A DNA stretch of 64,000 nucleotides from Flavobacterium sp. N1736 (GCF_025947065.1 NZ_CP109994.1:868001-932000); one strand, 5' to 3'; positions 49,734-58,800 are shown, numbered from the stretch's first letter. Made by a program: numbers and translations. Notes: generated by a model not told the origin, from the sequence alone.

Positions 49734-51437
49734 TTATTTAGGCAGCGTTATTTTTACTTTAAAACCCTTATCAGGTTCAGTGTCAAAAGTAATCGATCCT
49801 TTTATGGCGTGAATACGGTTTTCCATATTCTGCAGACCATTTTTAATAATTTTACTTTTTTCAGCGCCTTTTCCTTTATCAGCATAGTCAATAAATACCG
49901 TTTTTCCGTTGCTGTCAAACTTTAAAGCTACTAACGGCGCACCACTATGTTTTTTCATGTTTACCATAAGTTCCTGTAGAACTCTGTGAATAGCCACCTT
50001 TTTAAGATCATCAATTGCATTCCAGTTTACTTTTTCAATTCCATTTATAATAACGTTTGTTGTAGGGCTATTATAGGTAGAAAGCATTTCTTTTAAATTT
50101 TCCGAATAATCGGCTCCCGTATGAATATCATTGTTTTCTCTTGAAATTCCGCGCACGCGAGCATAAATATGATCCAGTTTTTGAAGTAAAGTTTCTTTTA
50201 TATCCTCTTTCGTTAAAAATTGTGTTTGAGTAAAAGTAATCGCATGAAAAACATCATTGGCTAATTCATCGTGAATATCTTTGGCAATTCTGGTTTCAGT
50301 CTCATAAGAAGCTTCCAGTTTTTCAATTCTATTTTTGTTTCTATAAAATCGAATTAAAACCACAATTCCGATACACAGAAAAACAAAGATAATTAAACCC
50401 ACTATTTTTTGGAATTGAGCTTTTTGAAGCGCCAGTAAATTTTCTGCACGTTCTAATTTTAGTTTCTGATTTTCGTCTTTTTCCTTTTTAGAATCGTATT
50501 TAATCTTAGCAAATTTATTCTTGAAATTGTTTCTGATTTTAATAATACTGTCATTAAGCGAAATATATTTTTGGGCATATTCCGTACTTCTGTAATTGTT
50601 TGAAATTAGAAAAGACAACGCTTTTAAACGTTCATCGACACTATGAAATTTTGTAGCAATTTGATACGCTTTTTGAGCATTTTCATTTGATTTTTTGGAA
50701 TCAGTTTTTGTGTAAAATTCTGCTAAATGAAGATGGCTTTCAATGCTTCCGTAAAAGTCTTCGGCATTGTTTCGTAACTGCAGACTTTCATTCATAAATT
50801 GAAGCCCTTTATTAGAATTTCCGTTTTTGAAATAGGCAAAACCCAGATTATCAATAACCCGAGCTTTATTTTTTACGAATTTAGGGTCATTTAAATTTCC
50901 CGATTTAAGAATCGATTCTAATATTTCGATTGCCTTATCGTATTTTTTTTGTTTGATATAAACAACAGCAATATTATTTAAAGGAGATTGTTTTAAAACA
51001 TCATCTTTAACATCATTTATAGCCTTATTGTAGTAATAGATAGCATCATCATAAATAGAAAGTTCTTTATCAGCTATTCCAAAAAGATTATTAATTGCAG
51101 GACCATAATCATTATTTTTATTAGTAAAAGGCAACGCTTCTGTTAAGGTTTCTTTGCTGCCATAATAATCCCCATTTATTTGCTGAATATTGGCCATTTG
51201 AATCAAATTGAAAACAATATTGGCGCTATCTTTTGAAGTCTCGAATGCTATTTTCGATTTGTTGAAATAGTAAAAAGCACTATTAAAATTGCTTTTTTGA
51301 AAATTAGTCATGCCTTTTTCCTGTAGAAACTTAGCTTCTTTTTTATGTGAATCTGGTTGAATTTCTACGGTTTTATCCTCTTTGCAAGAAAGTAAAAAGA
51401 GAAAAAGTAGAAAACAAAAAAAGGGGGATCGTAGCAT
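49734..51437 (-). CDS. TPR-containing sensor histidine kinase (HisKA_3 type)
   Basis: This 567-residue kinase has a signal-like N-terminus with a Cys lipobox (LFLLSC, C18) and about six tetratricopeptide repeats in the periplasm (about 35-310). A coiled coil precedes a membrane helix (about 343-362). The kinase core is of the NarX/DesK type, with H389 in AKDIHDELANDV and an HATPase_c domain (YADKGKGAE, then NGLQNMENRI). Such proteins sense envelope or peptide signals through the TPR region. A lipobox together with an internal helix suggests a doubly anchored protein. It pairs with the LuxR-type regulator that follows. Confidence 0.9.
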   Translation of the reverse strand: MLRSPFFCFLLFLFLLSCKEDKTVEIQPDSHKKEAKFLQEKGMTNFQKSNFNSAFYYFNKSKIAFETSKDSANIVFNLIQMANIQQINGDYYGSKETLTEALPFTNKNNDYGPAINNLFGIADKELSIYDDAIYYYNKAINDVKDDVLKQSPLNNIAVVYIKQKKYDKAIEILESILKSGNLNDPKFVKNKARVIDNLGFAYFKNGNSNKGLQFMNESLQLRNNAEDFYGSIESHLHLAEFYTKTDSKKSNENAQKAYQIATKFHSVDERLKALSFLISNNYRSTEYAQKYISLNDSIIKIRNNFKNKFAKIKYDSKKEKDENQKLKLERAENLLALQKAQFQKIVGLIIFVFLCIGIVVLIRFYRNKNRIEKLEASYETETRIAKDIHDELANDVFHAITFTQTQFLTKEDIKETLLQKLDHIYARVRGISRENNDIHTGADYSENLKEMLSTYNSPTTNVIINGIEKVNWNAIDDLKKVAIHRVLQELMVNMKKHSGAPLVALKFDSNGKTVFIDYADKGKGAEKSKIIKNGLQNMENRIHAIKGSITFDTEPDKGFKVKITLPK

Positions 51438-51493
51438 GATAGTTACTTTCCCCCGAAATTAATAATTAATTGTTGATTATAAGATTTTATCCA

Positions 51494-51688
51494 CTATTTT
51501 TTTGGTGGAGTAATTGGCATCGGATCATCTCCAGGTCCGTCAGGTTCGCTGGCTTGTATGCTATCATTAGGAATTGAATCCTTTTTTATCTCAGTTTTTG
51601 TCTCGGCTGTTTCGAATTCGTCAGCTGTACAAGAAAATAAAGTTGTGCTCAAAAGAGCGAATGCGCTTAATATAATGAAATGTCTCAT
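51494..51688 (-). CDS. Small Pro/Asp-rich lipoprotein
   Basis: This is 65 residues from the ATG at 51688, with a lipobox (LFSC, C20). The mature part is disordered and acidic, ending SEPDGPGDDPMPITPPKK. An upstream Met at 51757 would put the start within a structured leader, so the downstream ATG is preferred. It lies 56 bases before the TPR kinase on the same strand and may be co-transcribed. It could be a signal or partner of the kinase, but this is positional inference only. Confidence 0.6.
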   Translation of the reverse strand: MRHFIILSAFALLSTTLFSCTADEFETAETKTEIKKDSIPNDSIQASEPDGPGDDPMPITPPKK

Positions 51689-51709
51689 AATAATATTTTT
51701 AAGAATTAA

Positions 51710-51766
51710 GCATAGGTATGGCTGTCCGGAACCGCTCCGAATCTTGTTTAGGCACAATACCTATGC
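51710..51766 (-). ncRNA. Structured leader upstream of the small lipoprotein
   Basis: On the minus strand, GCATAGGTAT and ATACCTATGC close a 57-base element with a perfect 10-base stem. Inside, GGAGCGGTTCC can form a smaller hairpin. It ends 21 bases before the ATG at 51688. It may be a cis-regulatory RNA or an operator palindrome. No known riboswitch class is recognised. Confidence 0.45.
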
Positions 51767-52045
51767 GTGTTTTTGGTTGGGAAGTGAAGTGAGTAGAACA
51801 GTAAAATTTTATTTATACTTCCCGAGATAGATTCTGCCTTACGGTTTTCCTCACTTGTTAATTGAACTAGTTTTGTACATTTGTTTTTATTCGATATCGA
51901 ACAAGAACCAGTTTCAATCTGAGTACAAAGGAAATACGTTTATAAGCCTGTGTTGATACGGAATTCCGGGAATTCCCATTAAGTATTTTGAAATCCGAAC
52001 ATGCCCTAATAAGTACCAGAAAATCCTAAAAAATCCGACAAGCTT
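51767..52045. other. Divergent intergenic region with small palindromes
   Basis: Between the divergent small lipoprotein and the 52046 gene I see TTCGATATCGAA (about 51891) and GGGAATTCCC (about 51968), both perfect short palindromes that may be operators. There is no ORF of note and no RNA gene. Confidence 0.4.
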
Positions 52046-52993
52046 ATGCCTAACAATACTCGAGAACATTATAAAGAAGCGATTAGAATTAAATTTGAAA
52101 AAGAAAAAAATGGGGTAAATTCTAATTATTTTAACCCTACATCACAAGCAAATTTGAGAGATTTGTGCTGGAAGATTTTTAAATCTAATCCTAGTACAGA
52201 CGATTTGAATGTTTATAGAGATTTTGTTGGATCTGAATTTAATCCAAGTAACGAGGATACTTCTATTGGTTACACTGATAAATTCAGAAAAGTTGGTTCT
52301 TTCCTGAAACGAAAAAAAGAACCATTAAAATTCGATACTGTAAATTTTGCTGCAATTTTGGTTGATTTTGAATTAAGACCTTATCAAAAATTTTATGCAC
52401 TAGTAGACTCTCAAAAACCTGAGGAAGCGATTAATAATTTTTTAGATTTAGAAAAAGTTAATGAAGATGAAGATATAGAAGTTGAAACTCCTGTTGAAAA
52501 AGAAAATCTTCCTTCAGATAATGAAGGAAATAAAAGCACTGAACAAGAAAAACCATCTCGCAAAACCAAGTTTTTTGAAAAATTATTAAGACTATTTAAA
52601 AAATCAAAACAGACTATAATAATTGTTGCTATTGTTTTTGGTGTGATAGGAATTGGAACAGCAATCTACTTGGCATTCTTTAATAAAGGTTGCATGCAAT
52701 GGTCCGAAGATCATTATGAAGTTGTAGATTGTAAAGAAGGAATAGAAGGAAACCCAAATGAAATAATTGTATATGATTCTCATTTGTTAGATTTTAAAAA
52801 GATTCCCGTTTGCGATACAACGACTTGGTATGCAAATGGACAATCTATTATATGGTATGGAAAAACCAATAATCAAGTTGATTTTTTTAATTCATGTGGA
52901 AACGGAAGACATCCCGAAACAAAAAAAACACTACGACCACTTACAGATTATATTAAAGGAAAATACCAAAGCAAAAACTGCACATCAAAATAA
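52046..52993 (+). CDS. Single-pass membrane protein of unknown function
   Basis: This 315-residue protein has an N-terminal cytoplasmic part (about 1-130) with a basic helical character (DLCWKIFKSNPSTDDLNVYRDF). An acidic linker (about 140-170), a basic stretch and one membrane helix (about 194-215) follow. The outer portion begins CMQWSEDHYEVVDC and ends HPETKKTLRPLTDYI, a tail I have seen in Flavobacterial hypothetical proteins. The topology (N-terminus inside, Cys-containing domain outside) suits a transmembrane signalling or anchoring role. No enzyme motif is visible. Confidence 0.65.
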   Translation: MPNNTREHYKEAIRIKFEKEKNGVNSNYFNPTSQANLRDLCWKIFKSNPSTDDLNVYRDFVGSEFNPSNEDTSIGYTDKFRKVGSFLKRKKEPLKFDTVNFAAILVDFELRPYQKFYALVDSQKPEEAINNFLDLEKVNEDEDIEVETPVEKENLPSDNEGNKSTEQEKPSRKTKFFEKLLRLFKKSKQTIIIVAIVFGVIGIGTAIYLAFFNKGCMQWSEDHYEVVDCKEGIEGNPNEIIVYDSHLLDFKKIPVCDTTTWYANGQSIIWYGKTNNQVDFFNSCGNGRHPETKKTLRPLTDYIKGKYQSKNCTSK

Positions 52994-53021
52994 AAAAAGT
53001 TCTTGCTTAACGTTACGTCCT

Positions 53022-53054
53022 AAACCCGACAGGTTTTTAAAACCTGTCGGGTTT
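53022..53054. repeat. Short CCCGACAGG palindrome copy
   Basis: AAACCCGACAGG and CCTGTCGGGTTT arms pair around TTTTTAAAA. It is the same palindrome as at 4990 and 7211, here without the long hairpin. It lies 28 bases after a stop codon, just before a separate terminator. Confidence 0.88.
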
Positions 53055-53063
53055 GTCGCAAAC

Positions 53064-53106
53064 AAAAAAAGCGGATATACTAAACTAAGTATATCCGCTT
53101 TTTTTA
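53064..53106. terminator. Strong bidirectional terminator
   Basis: AAAAAAAGCGGATATACT and AGTATATCCGCTTTTTTT pair perfectly with A/T tracts on both sides, between convergent genes. Confidence 0.92.
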
Positions 53107-53156
53107 AATAAAGTAATTCGGGAAAATTCGAGAAATTCGGCAAACTTTTCATTCAG

Positions 53157-54029
53157 TTACCCCACAATTTCGCCGCCATTAATATGTATAAATTGCCCTG
53201 TAATATAACTGCTGTCTTCGCAGGCAAGAAAAACATAAGCAGGCGCAACTTCTGATGGCTGTCCGGCTCTTTCCATCGGATTATCTTTTCCGAAGTCGGA
53301 AAGTTTATCGAAACTCGCCACGATCAAAGGAGTCCATATTGGACCCGGAGCAACACCGTTAACGCGTATTTTCTTTTTGGCTAGCATTGTCGACAATGAT
53401 CTTGTAAAACTGACAATTGCACCTTTTGTACTCGCGTAATCTAACAAATGTTCGCTGCCGCGATATGCCGTTACAGAGCTTGTGTTGATAATTGTATCGC
53501 CTTCCTGCAAAAATGGCAACGCCGCTTTTGTAATATAGAAATACGGATAAATATTGGTTTCGAATGTTTTTTGAAGTTGTACCGACGTGATTTTTTCCAT
53601 TTCGGTTTGAGGAAATTGTACCGCGGCATTATTCACTATAATATTTAATTTTTTAAAAGTAGTATGGCATTTTTTTACAGCCGATTTACAGAATTTCTCA
53701 TCTTTTAAATCCCCGCTGATAATCAAACATTGCTGACCTTCTTTTTCGATTAACGCTTTGGTTTCAAGAGCATCTTTATCTTCTTTTAAATAAACGATCG
53801 CAATATTAGCGCCTTCTCTGGCAAAATGTACCGCCACACTTCGGCCAATACCGCTGTCGCCTCCGGTTATAAAAGCTACTTTTCCAAAAAGTTTTCCGCT
53901 TCCTGTATAATTCTCCCGAATAATTTCCGGCTTTGGATGCATTTCATGTTCGTTGCCCGGAAGATTTTGTTTTTGTTCGGGAAATTTTTTTGGTTTTTCT
54001 TTTTCCATGGTCATCATTTTTTCAATCAT
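53157..54029 (-). CDS. Short-chain dehydrogenase/reductase (YghA-like)
   Basis: This 290-residue NAD(P)-dependent oxidoreductase has a ~45-residue N-terminal extension (KKFPEQKQNLPGNEHEMHPKP) typical of the YghA/YhxC subgroup. The cofactor motif is TGGDSGIGRS, and the catalytic set is Ser in NTSSVTAYRG with YASTK. Members of this subgroup are often induced by stress and reduce aldehydes or diketones. Several Met codons are possible starts; the second cluster (MEKEKPKK, start 54008) is equally likely. It ends at a shared bidirectional terminator. Confidence 0.9.
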   Translation of the reverse strand: MIEKMMTMEKEKPKKFPEQKQNLPGNEHEMHPKPEIIRENYTGSGKLFGKVAFITGGDSGIGRSVAVHFAREGANIAIVYLKEDKDALETKALIEKEGQQCLIISGDLKDEKFCKSAVKKCHTTFKKLNIIVNNAAVQFPQTEMEKITSVQLQKTFETNIYPYFYITKAALPFLQEGDTIINTSSVTAYRGSEHLLDYASTKGAIVSFTRSLSTMLAKKKIRVNGVAPGPIWTPLIVASFDKLSDFGKDNPMERAGQPSEVAPAYVFLACEDSSYITGQFIHINGGEIVG

Positions 54030-54277
54030 TAATAGAGCGACTAAATTAGGCTGATTTTCAAAAAAAAGTTAACTGGAAAAAATCAAAATTTAGCGCTATA
54101 GATTCTGTTAAAGTGTTGATAAATAGAGATTTTGTAAGATTTAATAGAGATAATATAAGAGAGAAAACCGTTGTGTGAATTATTTTTGAGATCGTGATAA
54201 AAACACTCGTTTTTTAATCGGGAATGAGTGTAACAAAAAGAAGAATAAAAATAATAAACCATTTAATTAAGATAAAA

Positions 54278-54643
54278 ATGATACATCAAATTGATACAAC
54301 AGATAATATTGTTGCTTTTAGAGCATTGGCAGAAGTAACCAAAGATGATTTTCAAAGTGTGGTAGTTCCGGCAGTCGAAAAATTAGTTAAACAACTCAAC
54401 GAAATCAATTTTTTATTGGTTTTAGATACAGATCTGGAAAACTTTACTGCCGGCGCGTGGCTTCAGGATGCGATGATTGGACTTAAACATTTAGGAAAAT
54501 GGAACAGAGCAGCGATCGTTTCAGATTCTGAAGATATTATTTCGTTTACAAACGGATTCAGTTATATCGTTCCGGGAGAATTTAAAGGCTTTAAAAAATT
54601 AGAATTTAATAAAGCACTAAATTGGGTTGAAGGAAATATATAG
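54278..54643 (+). CDS. SpoIIAA/STAS-like protein
   Basis: This is 121 residues from the ATG at 54278, which directly precedes the domain (IVAFRALAEVTKDDFQSVV). The frame extends upstream to 54224 but adds only Lys-rich residues. The alpha/beta layout ending FKGFKKLEFNKALNWVE matches the SpoIIAA-like (SEC14/STAS) family of small stress-associated proteins. The function is unknown. It is preceded by ~250 bases without a gene and followed by AT-rich word repeats. Confidence 0.75.
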   Translation: MIHQIDTTDNIVAFRALAEVTKDDFQSVVVPAVEKLVKQLNEINFLLVLDTDLENFTAGAWLQDAMIGLKHLGKWNRAAIVSDSEDIISFTNGFSYIVPGEFKGFKKLEFNKALNWVEGNI

Positions 54644-54644
54644 A

Positions 54645-54715
54645 TTTTTAGATTTCAGATTTATGATTTTAGATTTTAGATTTTAGATTGTTGAACTGTT
54701 GACTTTTGATTCTAA
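54645..54715. repeat. TTTTAGATT word array
   Basis: Around six irregular copies of TTAGATTT/TTTAGATTTT follow the SpoIIAA-like gene and then give way to TTGACTTTTGATTCTAAAAT. This is low-complexity, intergenic sequence without an ORF. Confidence 0.65.
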
Positions 54716-54728
54716 AATAAAATTCTAT

Positions 54729-54833
54729 CCTGCAAGGTTTTCAAAACCTTGTAGGTTTAAATTCTTAAACGAGTAAAATCATAACTCTTAAACGGGTAAA
54801 ATATACCTACAAGGTTTTGAAAACCTTGCAGGA
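54729..54833. repeat. Inverted repeat whose arms are themselves palindromes
   Basis: The 29-base left arm (54729-54757) and right arm (54805-54833) are exact complements. Each arm is also an almost perfect palindrome (CCTGCAAGGTTTT / AAAACCTTGTAGG). The spacer contains the direct repeat CTTAAACGRGTAAAAT. It ends 30 bases before the ku start codon, so it lies in the leader or promoter of that gene. Confidence 0.88.
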
Positions 54834-54862
54834 ACATCAATAGGAAATAAAACTGACGAATT

Positions 54863-55636
54863 ATGAGGGCAATATGGACAGGTTCAATAAGTTTTGGGTT
54901 AATCAATATTCCCATAAAAATGTTTTCTGCCGTGCAGGAAAGTAGTCTTGACATGGATATGCTGGACGAAAAAGATCATTCGAATATAAAATTCAAACGT
55001 GTAAACGAAAAAACAGGCAAAGAAGTAACATTTGCCGATATTGTAAAAGGCTACAAAATCGATGATAAATATGTAATTGTCGAAGATGAAGATTTTGAAG
55101 CAGCCGATGCCGTTAAAACCAAAACGATAGACATTCAGAGTTTTGCCTACGAAAAAGAAATCGAAAGTATATATTACGAACAGCCGTATTTTCTTGAACC
55201 TGATAAAGGTGCCATGAATGCGTATGGTTTGCTTCGTGATGCACTCGAATTTACGGGTAAAGTAGGAGTGACGAGTTTTGTTTTGAGAAACAAAGAAAGT
55301 CTTGCGATTTTAAAACCATATAAAAACCTAATTCTTTTAAACAGAATTCGCTTCGAACAGGAAATCAGAGATACGACTGAACTTAAACTTCCTGCTATTT
55401 CTAAAAAGACTTCTAAAGAAATGGATATGGCAAATAAACTGATCGAACAACTAACAGAAAAGTTTGATATTAGCGCCTATAAAGACGAATACACCGATAA
55501 GCTTTTAAAAATAATCAAACAAAAAGCCAAAGGCAAAAAACAAACCAAAGCACCAAAATTAGAAGTTGTCCATAAACAAAGCGACGATTTATTAAGCATG
55601 TTAAAAGCGAGCCTTGATAAGAAGAAATCTTCATAG
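54863..55636 (+). CDS. ku: Ku protein (bacterial NHEJ)
   Basis: This 257-residue DNA-end-binding protein is for double-strand-break repair by non-homologous end joining. The N-terminus ([21 protein letters not shown]) is the Ku hallmark, the beta-barrel region includes [13 protein letters not shown] and [19 protein letters not shown], and the Lys-rich C-terminal tail (about 218-257) is the part that recruits LigD. It is convergent with ligD, separated by an array of mirrored words. Together they form a complete two-component NHEJ system. Confidence 0.95.
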   Translation: MRAIWTGSISFGLINIPIKMFSAVQESSLDMDMLDEKDHSNIKFKRVNEKTGKEVTFADIVKGYKIDDKYVIVEDEDFEAADAVKTKTIDIQSFAYEKEIESIYYEQPYFLEPDKGAMNAYGLLRDALEFTGKVGVTSFVLRNKESLAILKPYKNLILLNRIRFEQEIRDTTELKLPAISKKTSKEMDMANKLIEQLTEKFDISAYKDEYTDKLLKIIKQKAKGKKQTKAPKLEVVHKQSDDLLSMLKASLDKKKSS

Positions 55637-55800
55637 TCGCAGTTTACAGTCTCAGTTTACAGTAATCGGTTTACAGTAATCAGTTTATGGACTATAGTTT
55701 ACAGTTTACAGCGACTGCAAACTGATAACTGAGACTAATAATAACTGAGACTGTAAACTGATAACTGAGACTGTAAACTGTAAACTGTAAACTGAAAACC
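55637..55800. repeat. Mirrored word array between ku and ligD
   Basis: The left half is built from CAGTTTACAGT(AAT/CTC) words and the right half from their complements (ACTGTAAACTG, ACTGAGACTG). The central region can pair over a long distance with small mismatches. It is non-coding and lies between convergent genes. The vocabulary overlaps that of the array at 35735. Confidence 0.85.
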
Positions 55801-55801
55801 G

Positions 55802-58372
55802 TCACTTACTCTCCAGTTTATGCATAATCTTTTTAATATTAGCGCCTTTGCCTAAAATTGGGCTCCATAAATCGCCTTTTTTCTCAAATCGCTGTAATAC
55901 GTTTTTGATGGTAAATTGCGACGGATGCAGTTTTGCATGTACTTCGCTCCATTCCAGCGGTGTCGAAACCTGCGCACCGGGAACGGGACGAACAGAGTAG
56001 GGCGCGGCCAGAGTTTGTCCGCGTCGGTTTTGGAGATAATCGACGTAAATTTTATTATTTCTTTTTTTGATGCTTCTTTCAAGAGAAGTTATTTCAGGCA
56101 AACGTTTTTGAATTTCTGTTGCGATTAATTCCGCTAAAATTTTTATCGAATCATAATCGTATTTAGCGCCAAGCGGAATATAAACATGTAATCCGGAAGC
56201 GCCGGATGTTTTACAATAACATTCCGTTTCAAGTTCGTCCATTACTTCTTTTACCGTTAAAGCAGTTTGCACGACTTCTTCAAAATTTTTATTTGACGGA
56301 TCAATATCGATAACCAGCCAATCCGGATTTTCGATATGTTTTATAGTCGAATTCCACGGATTAATATCGATACAGCCCAAATTTGCCATATAAAGTAAAG
56401 TCGCTTTATCGTTGCAAATCAGGTAATTTAAATGTTCATCGTTTGATTCTGAATAGATTTTTTTTGTTTTTATCCATTTCGGAATTTTATCTTCATCTAC
56501 ATCTTTTTGGTAAAAACTTGGTCCGTCAATTCCATTAGGAAATCGGTTCATAGATTGCGGACGATCTTTTAAATACGGAAGAATCAAATCAGCAACTTCA
56601 TTGTAATATTGCACAATTTCGCCTTTAGTAATATCGTCTGCAGGAAAATAAATCTTGTTTTGATTGGTAAGATGCAATGTTTTTGTCCCTACTTTTAAAT
56701 CATAATCTTTTTGAGATTTTTCAGAATCTTCTTTTGTATCCATTTTTGTATCCATGACTTTTTCATTTAAAGTATTGTTACTTTTTGAAGTCAAAAAAAC
56801 TTCTGTTGCTTTTTTATCCACTCTCAAACCCAGATAAACCGGATGTCTCAGTCGCATATCTTCCGTCCATTCCGTAAATTTTACCTGGCACACAAACTTT
56901 GGTTTTAACCATTGTATAGTGTCCCTGAGTTTTACTTTTGGCGTTACAGGCGATTCTTTTATAAAATACGGTTTAAATTTCGTGTACAAATCCTTCAATA
57001 CATCTTCAGTAAAACCGGTGCCGCATTTGCCAATATATTCCAGTCTTTTTCCATAATACTGACCTAATAATATGGCGCCAAAATAGTTACGGGAATTTTT
57101 GGGTTCAGTAATTCCAATAATAACTGCTTCTTCCTGTTGTACTATTTTTATTTTAAGCCAGTTGGTACTTCTTTTTCCAACCAAATAAGTGCTGTCAGCT
57201 TTTTTGGCGATAATACCTTCGCTTTTATCTTTTGCGGCAATTTCAAGGCTTTTAATGCCATCGCCAACTGTATGTTCAGAATAATGAATGTTTGAAAAAG
57301 AGTATTTGTCCAACAGTATTTTTAAAAGTTCCTTACGTTCCAGTAAAGTCAAATTTGCAGTAGAAAAACCATCGAGGTTTAAAATATCAAAAACATAATA
57401 TTTTAAAGTTCCTTCACCGGTTTTAAGATAATTTTGAAGCAATTGAAAATTAGCTTTTCCGGAGCTGTTTTCTACCACAACTTCGCCATCTAAAATTACT
57501 TCGTGATTTATTTTTTTAAGTTCATCGAGAACAGGCTTAAAATTGGTATCAAACGAAATCCTGTTTCGGCTATATAAATGAGCTTCATCTGCATTAATAG
57601 TGGCAACTGCACGGTAACCATCGTATTTATTTTCAAAAACCCAATCAGGATCATCAAATGGTTTATCGACAATAGTAGCAAGCATTGGCGCAATAAAATC
57701 TATATTTTCTTTTTTTTGAGAAGTAGTTGCAGTATTTTTTTGCTCACTATTTTCTTTGGAAACAGTGTTGGTTTTACTTTCCGATTTTTTCGCTGCTTCC
57801 GTTTTTTTTTCTAACGATTCTAAGGTTTTATTAGAAAGCACTGATTTGTCTTTTTTCAAAATATCATCGTCCGTAGCAAATTTGTCTTTTTTCTTAATCA
57901 GTAACCAGGCGTTTTCCTGTTTGCCGTGCAATTTTACCAACGAAAATTCACCTTTAAGTTTTTCTCCGTTCAGGATAAAACTCAAATGACCTTTATTTAA
58001 ATCTGCTTTTAGAGTTTTTTTAGCCGATGTTGAAGTTTCATCGGCGGTTGTATACGTTCCGTTATCCCAAACAATAACATTTCCGGCGCCATAATTTCCT
58101 TCGGGAATTGAGCCTTCAAAATCTTTATAATCATAAGGATGATCCTCAACCATCATGGCGAGGCGTTTCACCTCAGGATCCATCGACGGACCTTTAGGAA
58201 CCGCCCAGCTTTTAAGAACACCATCAAGTTCCAGCCTAAAATCGTAATGCAAATGCGAAGCCGCATGTTTTTGAACCACAAATATCAGATCTTTTTCAGA
58301 TTTGCCAATCGTGCCTTTTGGTTCTTCGGTTTGCTTAAAATTACGTTTTTGGTTGTATTTGGAAAGTGACAT
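55802..58372 (-). CDS. ligD: DNA ligase D (phosphoesterase-ligase-polymerase)
   Basis: This 856-residue multifunctional NHEJ enzyme has the order: 3'-phosphoesterase (about 1-165, HAASHLHYDFRLE with H36, H42, D44); an ATP-dependent ligase (about 225-525) with the adenylated Lys K249 in ENKYDGYR; and a primase-like polymerase (about 565-856). In the polymerase, WLVIDIDPS supplies the metal-binding Asp pair and SGASGLHVYIPL the following motif. The domain order PE-LIG-POL is the one usual outside mycobacteria. A Lys/Ser/Glu-rich linker (about 180-220) separates the first two domains. Confidence 0.95.
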   Translation of the reverse strand: MSLSKYNQKRNFKQTEEPKGTIGKSEKDLIFVVQKHAASHLHYDFRLELDGVLKSWAVPKGPSMDPEVKRLAMMVEDHPYDYKDFEGSIPEGNYGAGNVIVWDNGTYTTADETSTSAKKTLKADLNKGHLSFILNGEKLKGEFSLVKLHGKQENAWLLIKKKDKFATDDDILKKDKSVLSNKTLESLEKKTEAAKKSESKTNTVSKENSEQKNTATTSQKKENIDFIAPMLATIVDKPFDDPDWVFENKYDGYRAVATINADEAHLYSRNRISFDTNFKPVLDELKKINHEVILDGEVVVENSSGKANFQLLQNYLKTGEGTLKYYVFDILNLDGFSTANLTLLERKELLKILLDKYSFSNIHYSEHTVGDGIKSLEIAAKDKSEGIIAKKADSTYLVGKRSTNWLKIKIVQQEEAVIIGITEPKNSRNYFGAILLGQYYGKRLEYIGKCGTGFTEDVLKDLYTKFKPYFIKESPVTPKVKLRDTIQWLKPKFVCQVKFTEWTEDMRLRHPVYLGLRVDKKATEVFLTSKSNNTLNEKVMDTKMDTKEDSEKSQKDYDLKVGTKTLHLTNQNKIYFPADDITKGEIVQYYNEVADLILPYLKDRPQSMNRFPNGIDGPSFYQKDVDEDKIPKWIKTKKIYSESNDEHLNYLICNDKATLLYMANLGCIDINPWNSTIKHIENPDWLVIDIDPSNKNFEEVVQTALTVKEVMDELETECYCKTSGASGLHVYIPLGAKYDYDSIKILAELIATEIQKRLPEITSLERSIKKRNNKIYVDYLQNRRGQTLAAPYSVRPVPGAQVSTPLEWSEVHAKLHPSQFTIKNVLQRFEKKGDLWSPILGKGANIKKIMHKLESK

Positions 58373-58512
58373 ATAAGAAAGTATTTATAGATTCATATAG
58401 GGAATTTTAGGATTTAAATTGTAAAAAAATAATGTACTTCCCAGTTGTCAATCTGCTATTTAGTTTAAATAACTAAAAACAGAAGTGATATCAGGAAGTA
58501 CACCATTTTATA

Positions 58513-58800
58513 TTATGCATGTTCTGTAACAGATTCATGTTCTGTATCAGAATTCGCTTTTTTATCTTTTGCTTTTTGTGAAACTTTTTTGTAAACCGCA
58601 GTCGCAAGAATAGGCAACGCCAAACCTGCAATCATAGCTCCGGTTTTTTGATGTCCGGCTTTTTTAAGTAAAGCTCCGGCAATTAATGTACCAACGCCTG
58701 CGCAAACCAATTGCTTAGAGGAGAAGTTTAATACTTTGTTTTCTATTTCTTCAGGAACAATCCCGTGTAATAATGGATTAATGAAATTTAAATTTTCCAT
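58513..58800 (-). CDS. Small membrane-associated protein of unknown function
   Basis: This is 95 residues from the ATG at 58800; an upstream Met at 58854 would add a basic extension and is disfavoured. It has two weakly hydrophobic Gly/Ala segments (LVCAGVGTLIAGALL and TGAMIAGLALPILATAVY), resembling small glycine-zipper/DUF-type proteins. The C-terminus is Lys/Glu-rich. I do not recognise a named family. It shares the stress-type neighbourhood of ligD and is upstream of it on the same strand. Confidence 0.6.
   Translation of the reverse strand: MENLNFINPLLHGIVPEEIENKVLNFSSKQLVCAGVGTLIAGALLKKAGHQKTGAMIAGLALPILATAVYKKVSQKAKDKKANSDTEHESVTEHA

Noticed and set aside
52830..53111. 93-residue ORF overlapping the end of the 52046 gene and running through a repeat
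   Set aside because: Its last third is translated from the CCCGACAGG palindrome and a terminator, so it is spurious.
57578..58369. Three Phe/Ser-rich frames antisense to ligD
   Set aside because: Complement of Lys/Glu-rich ligD codons gives open Phe/Ser frames; ligD is clearly the real gene.
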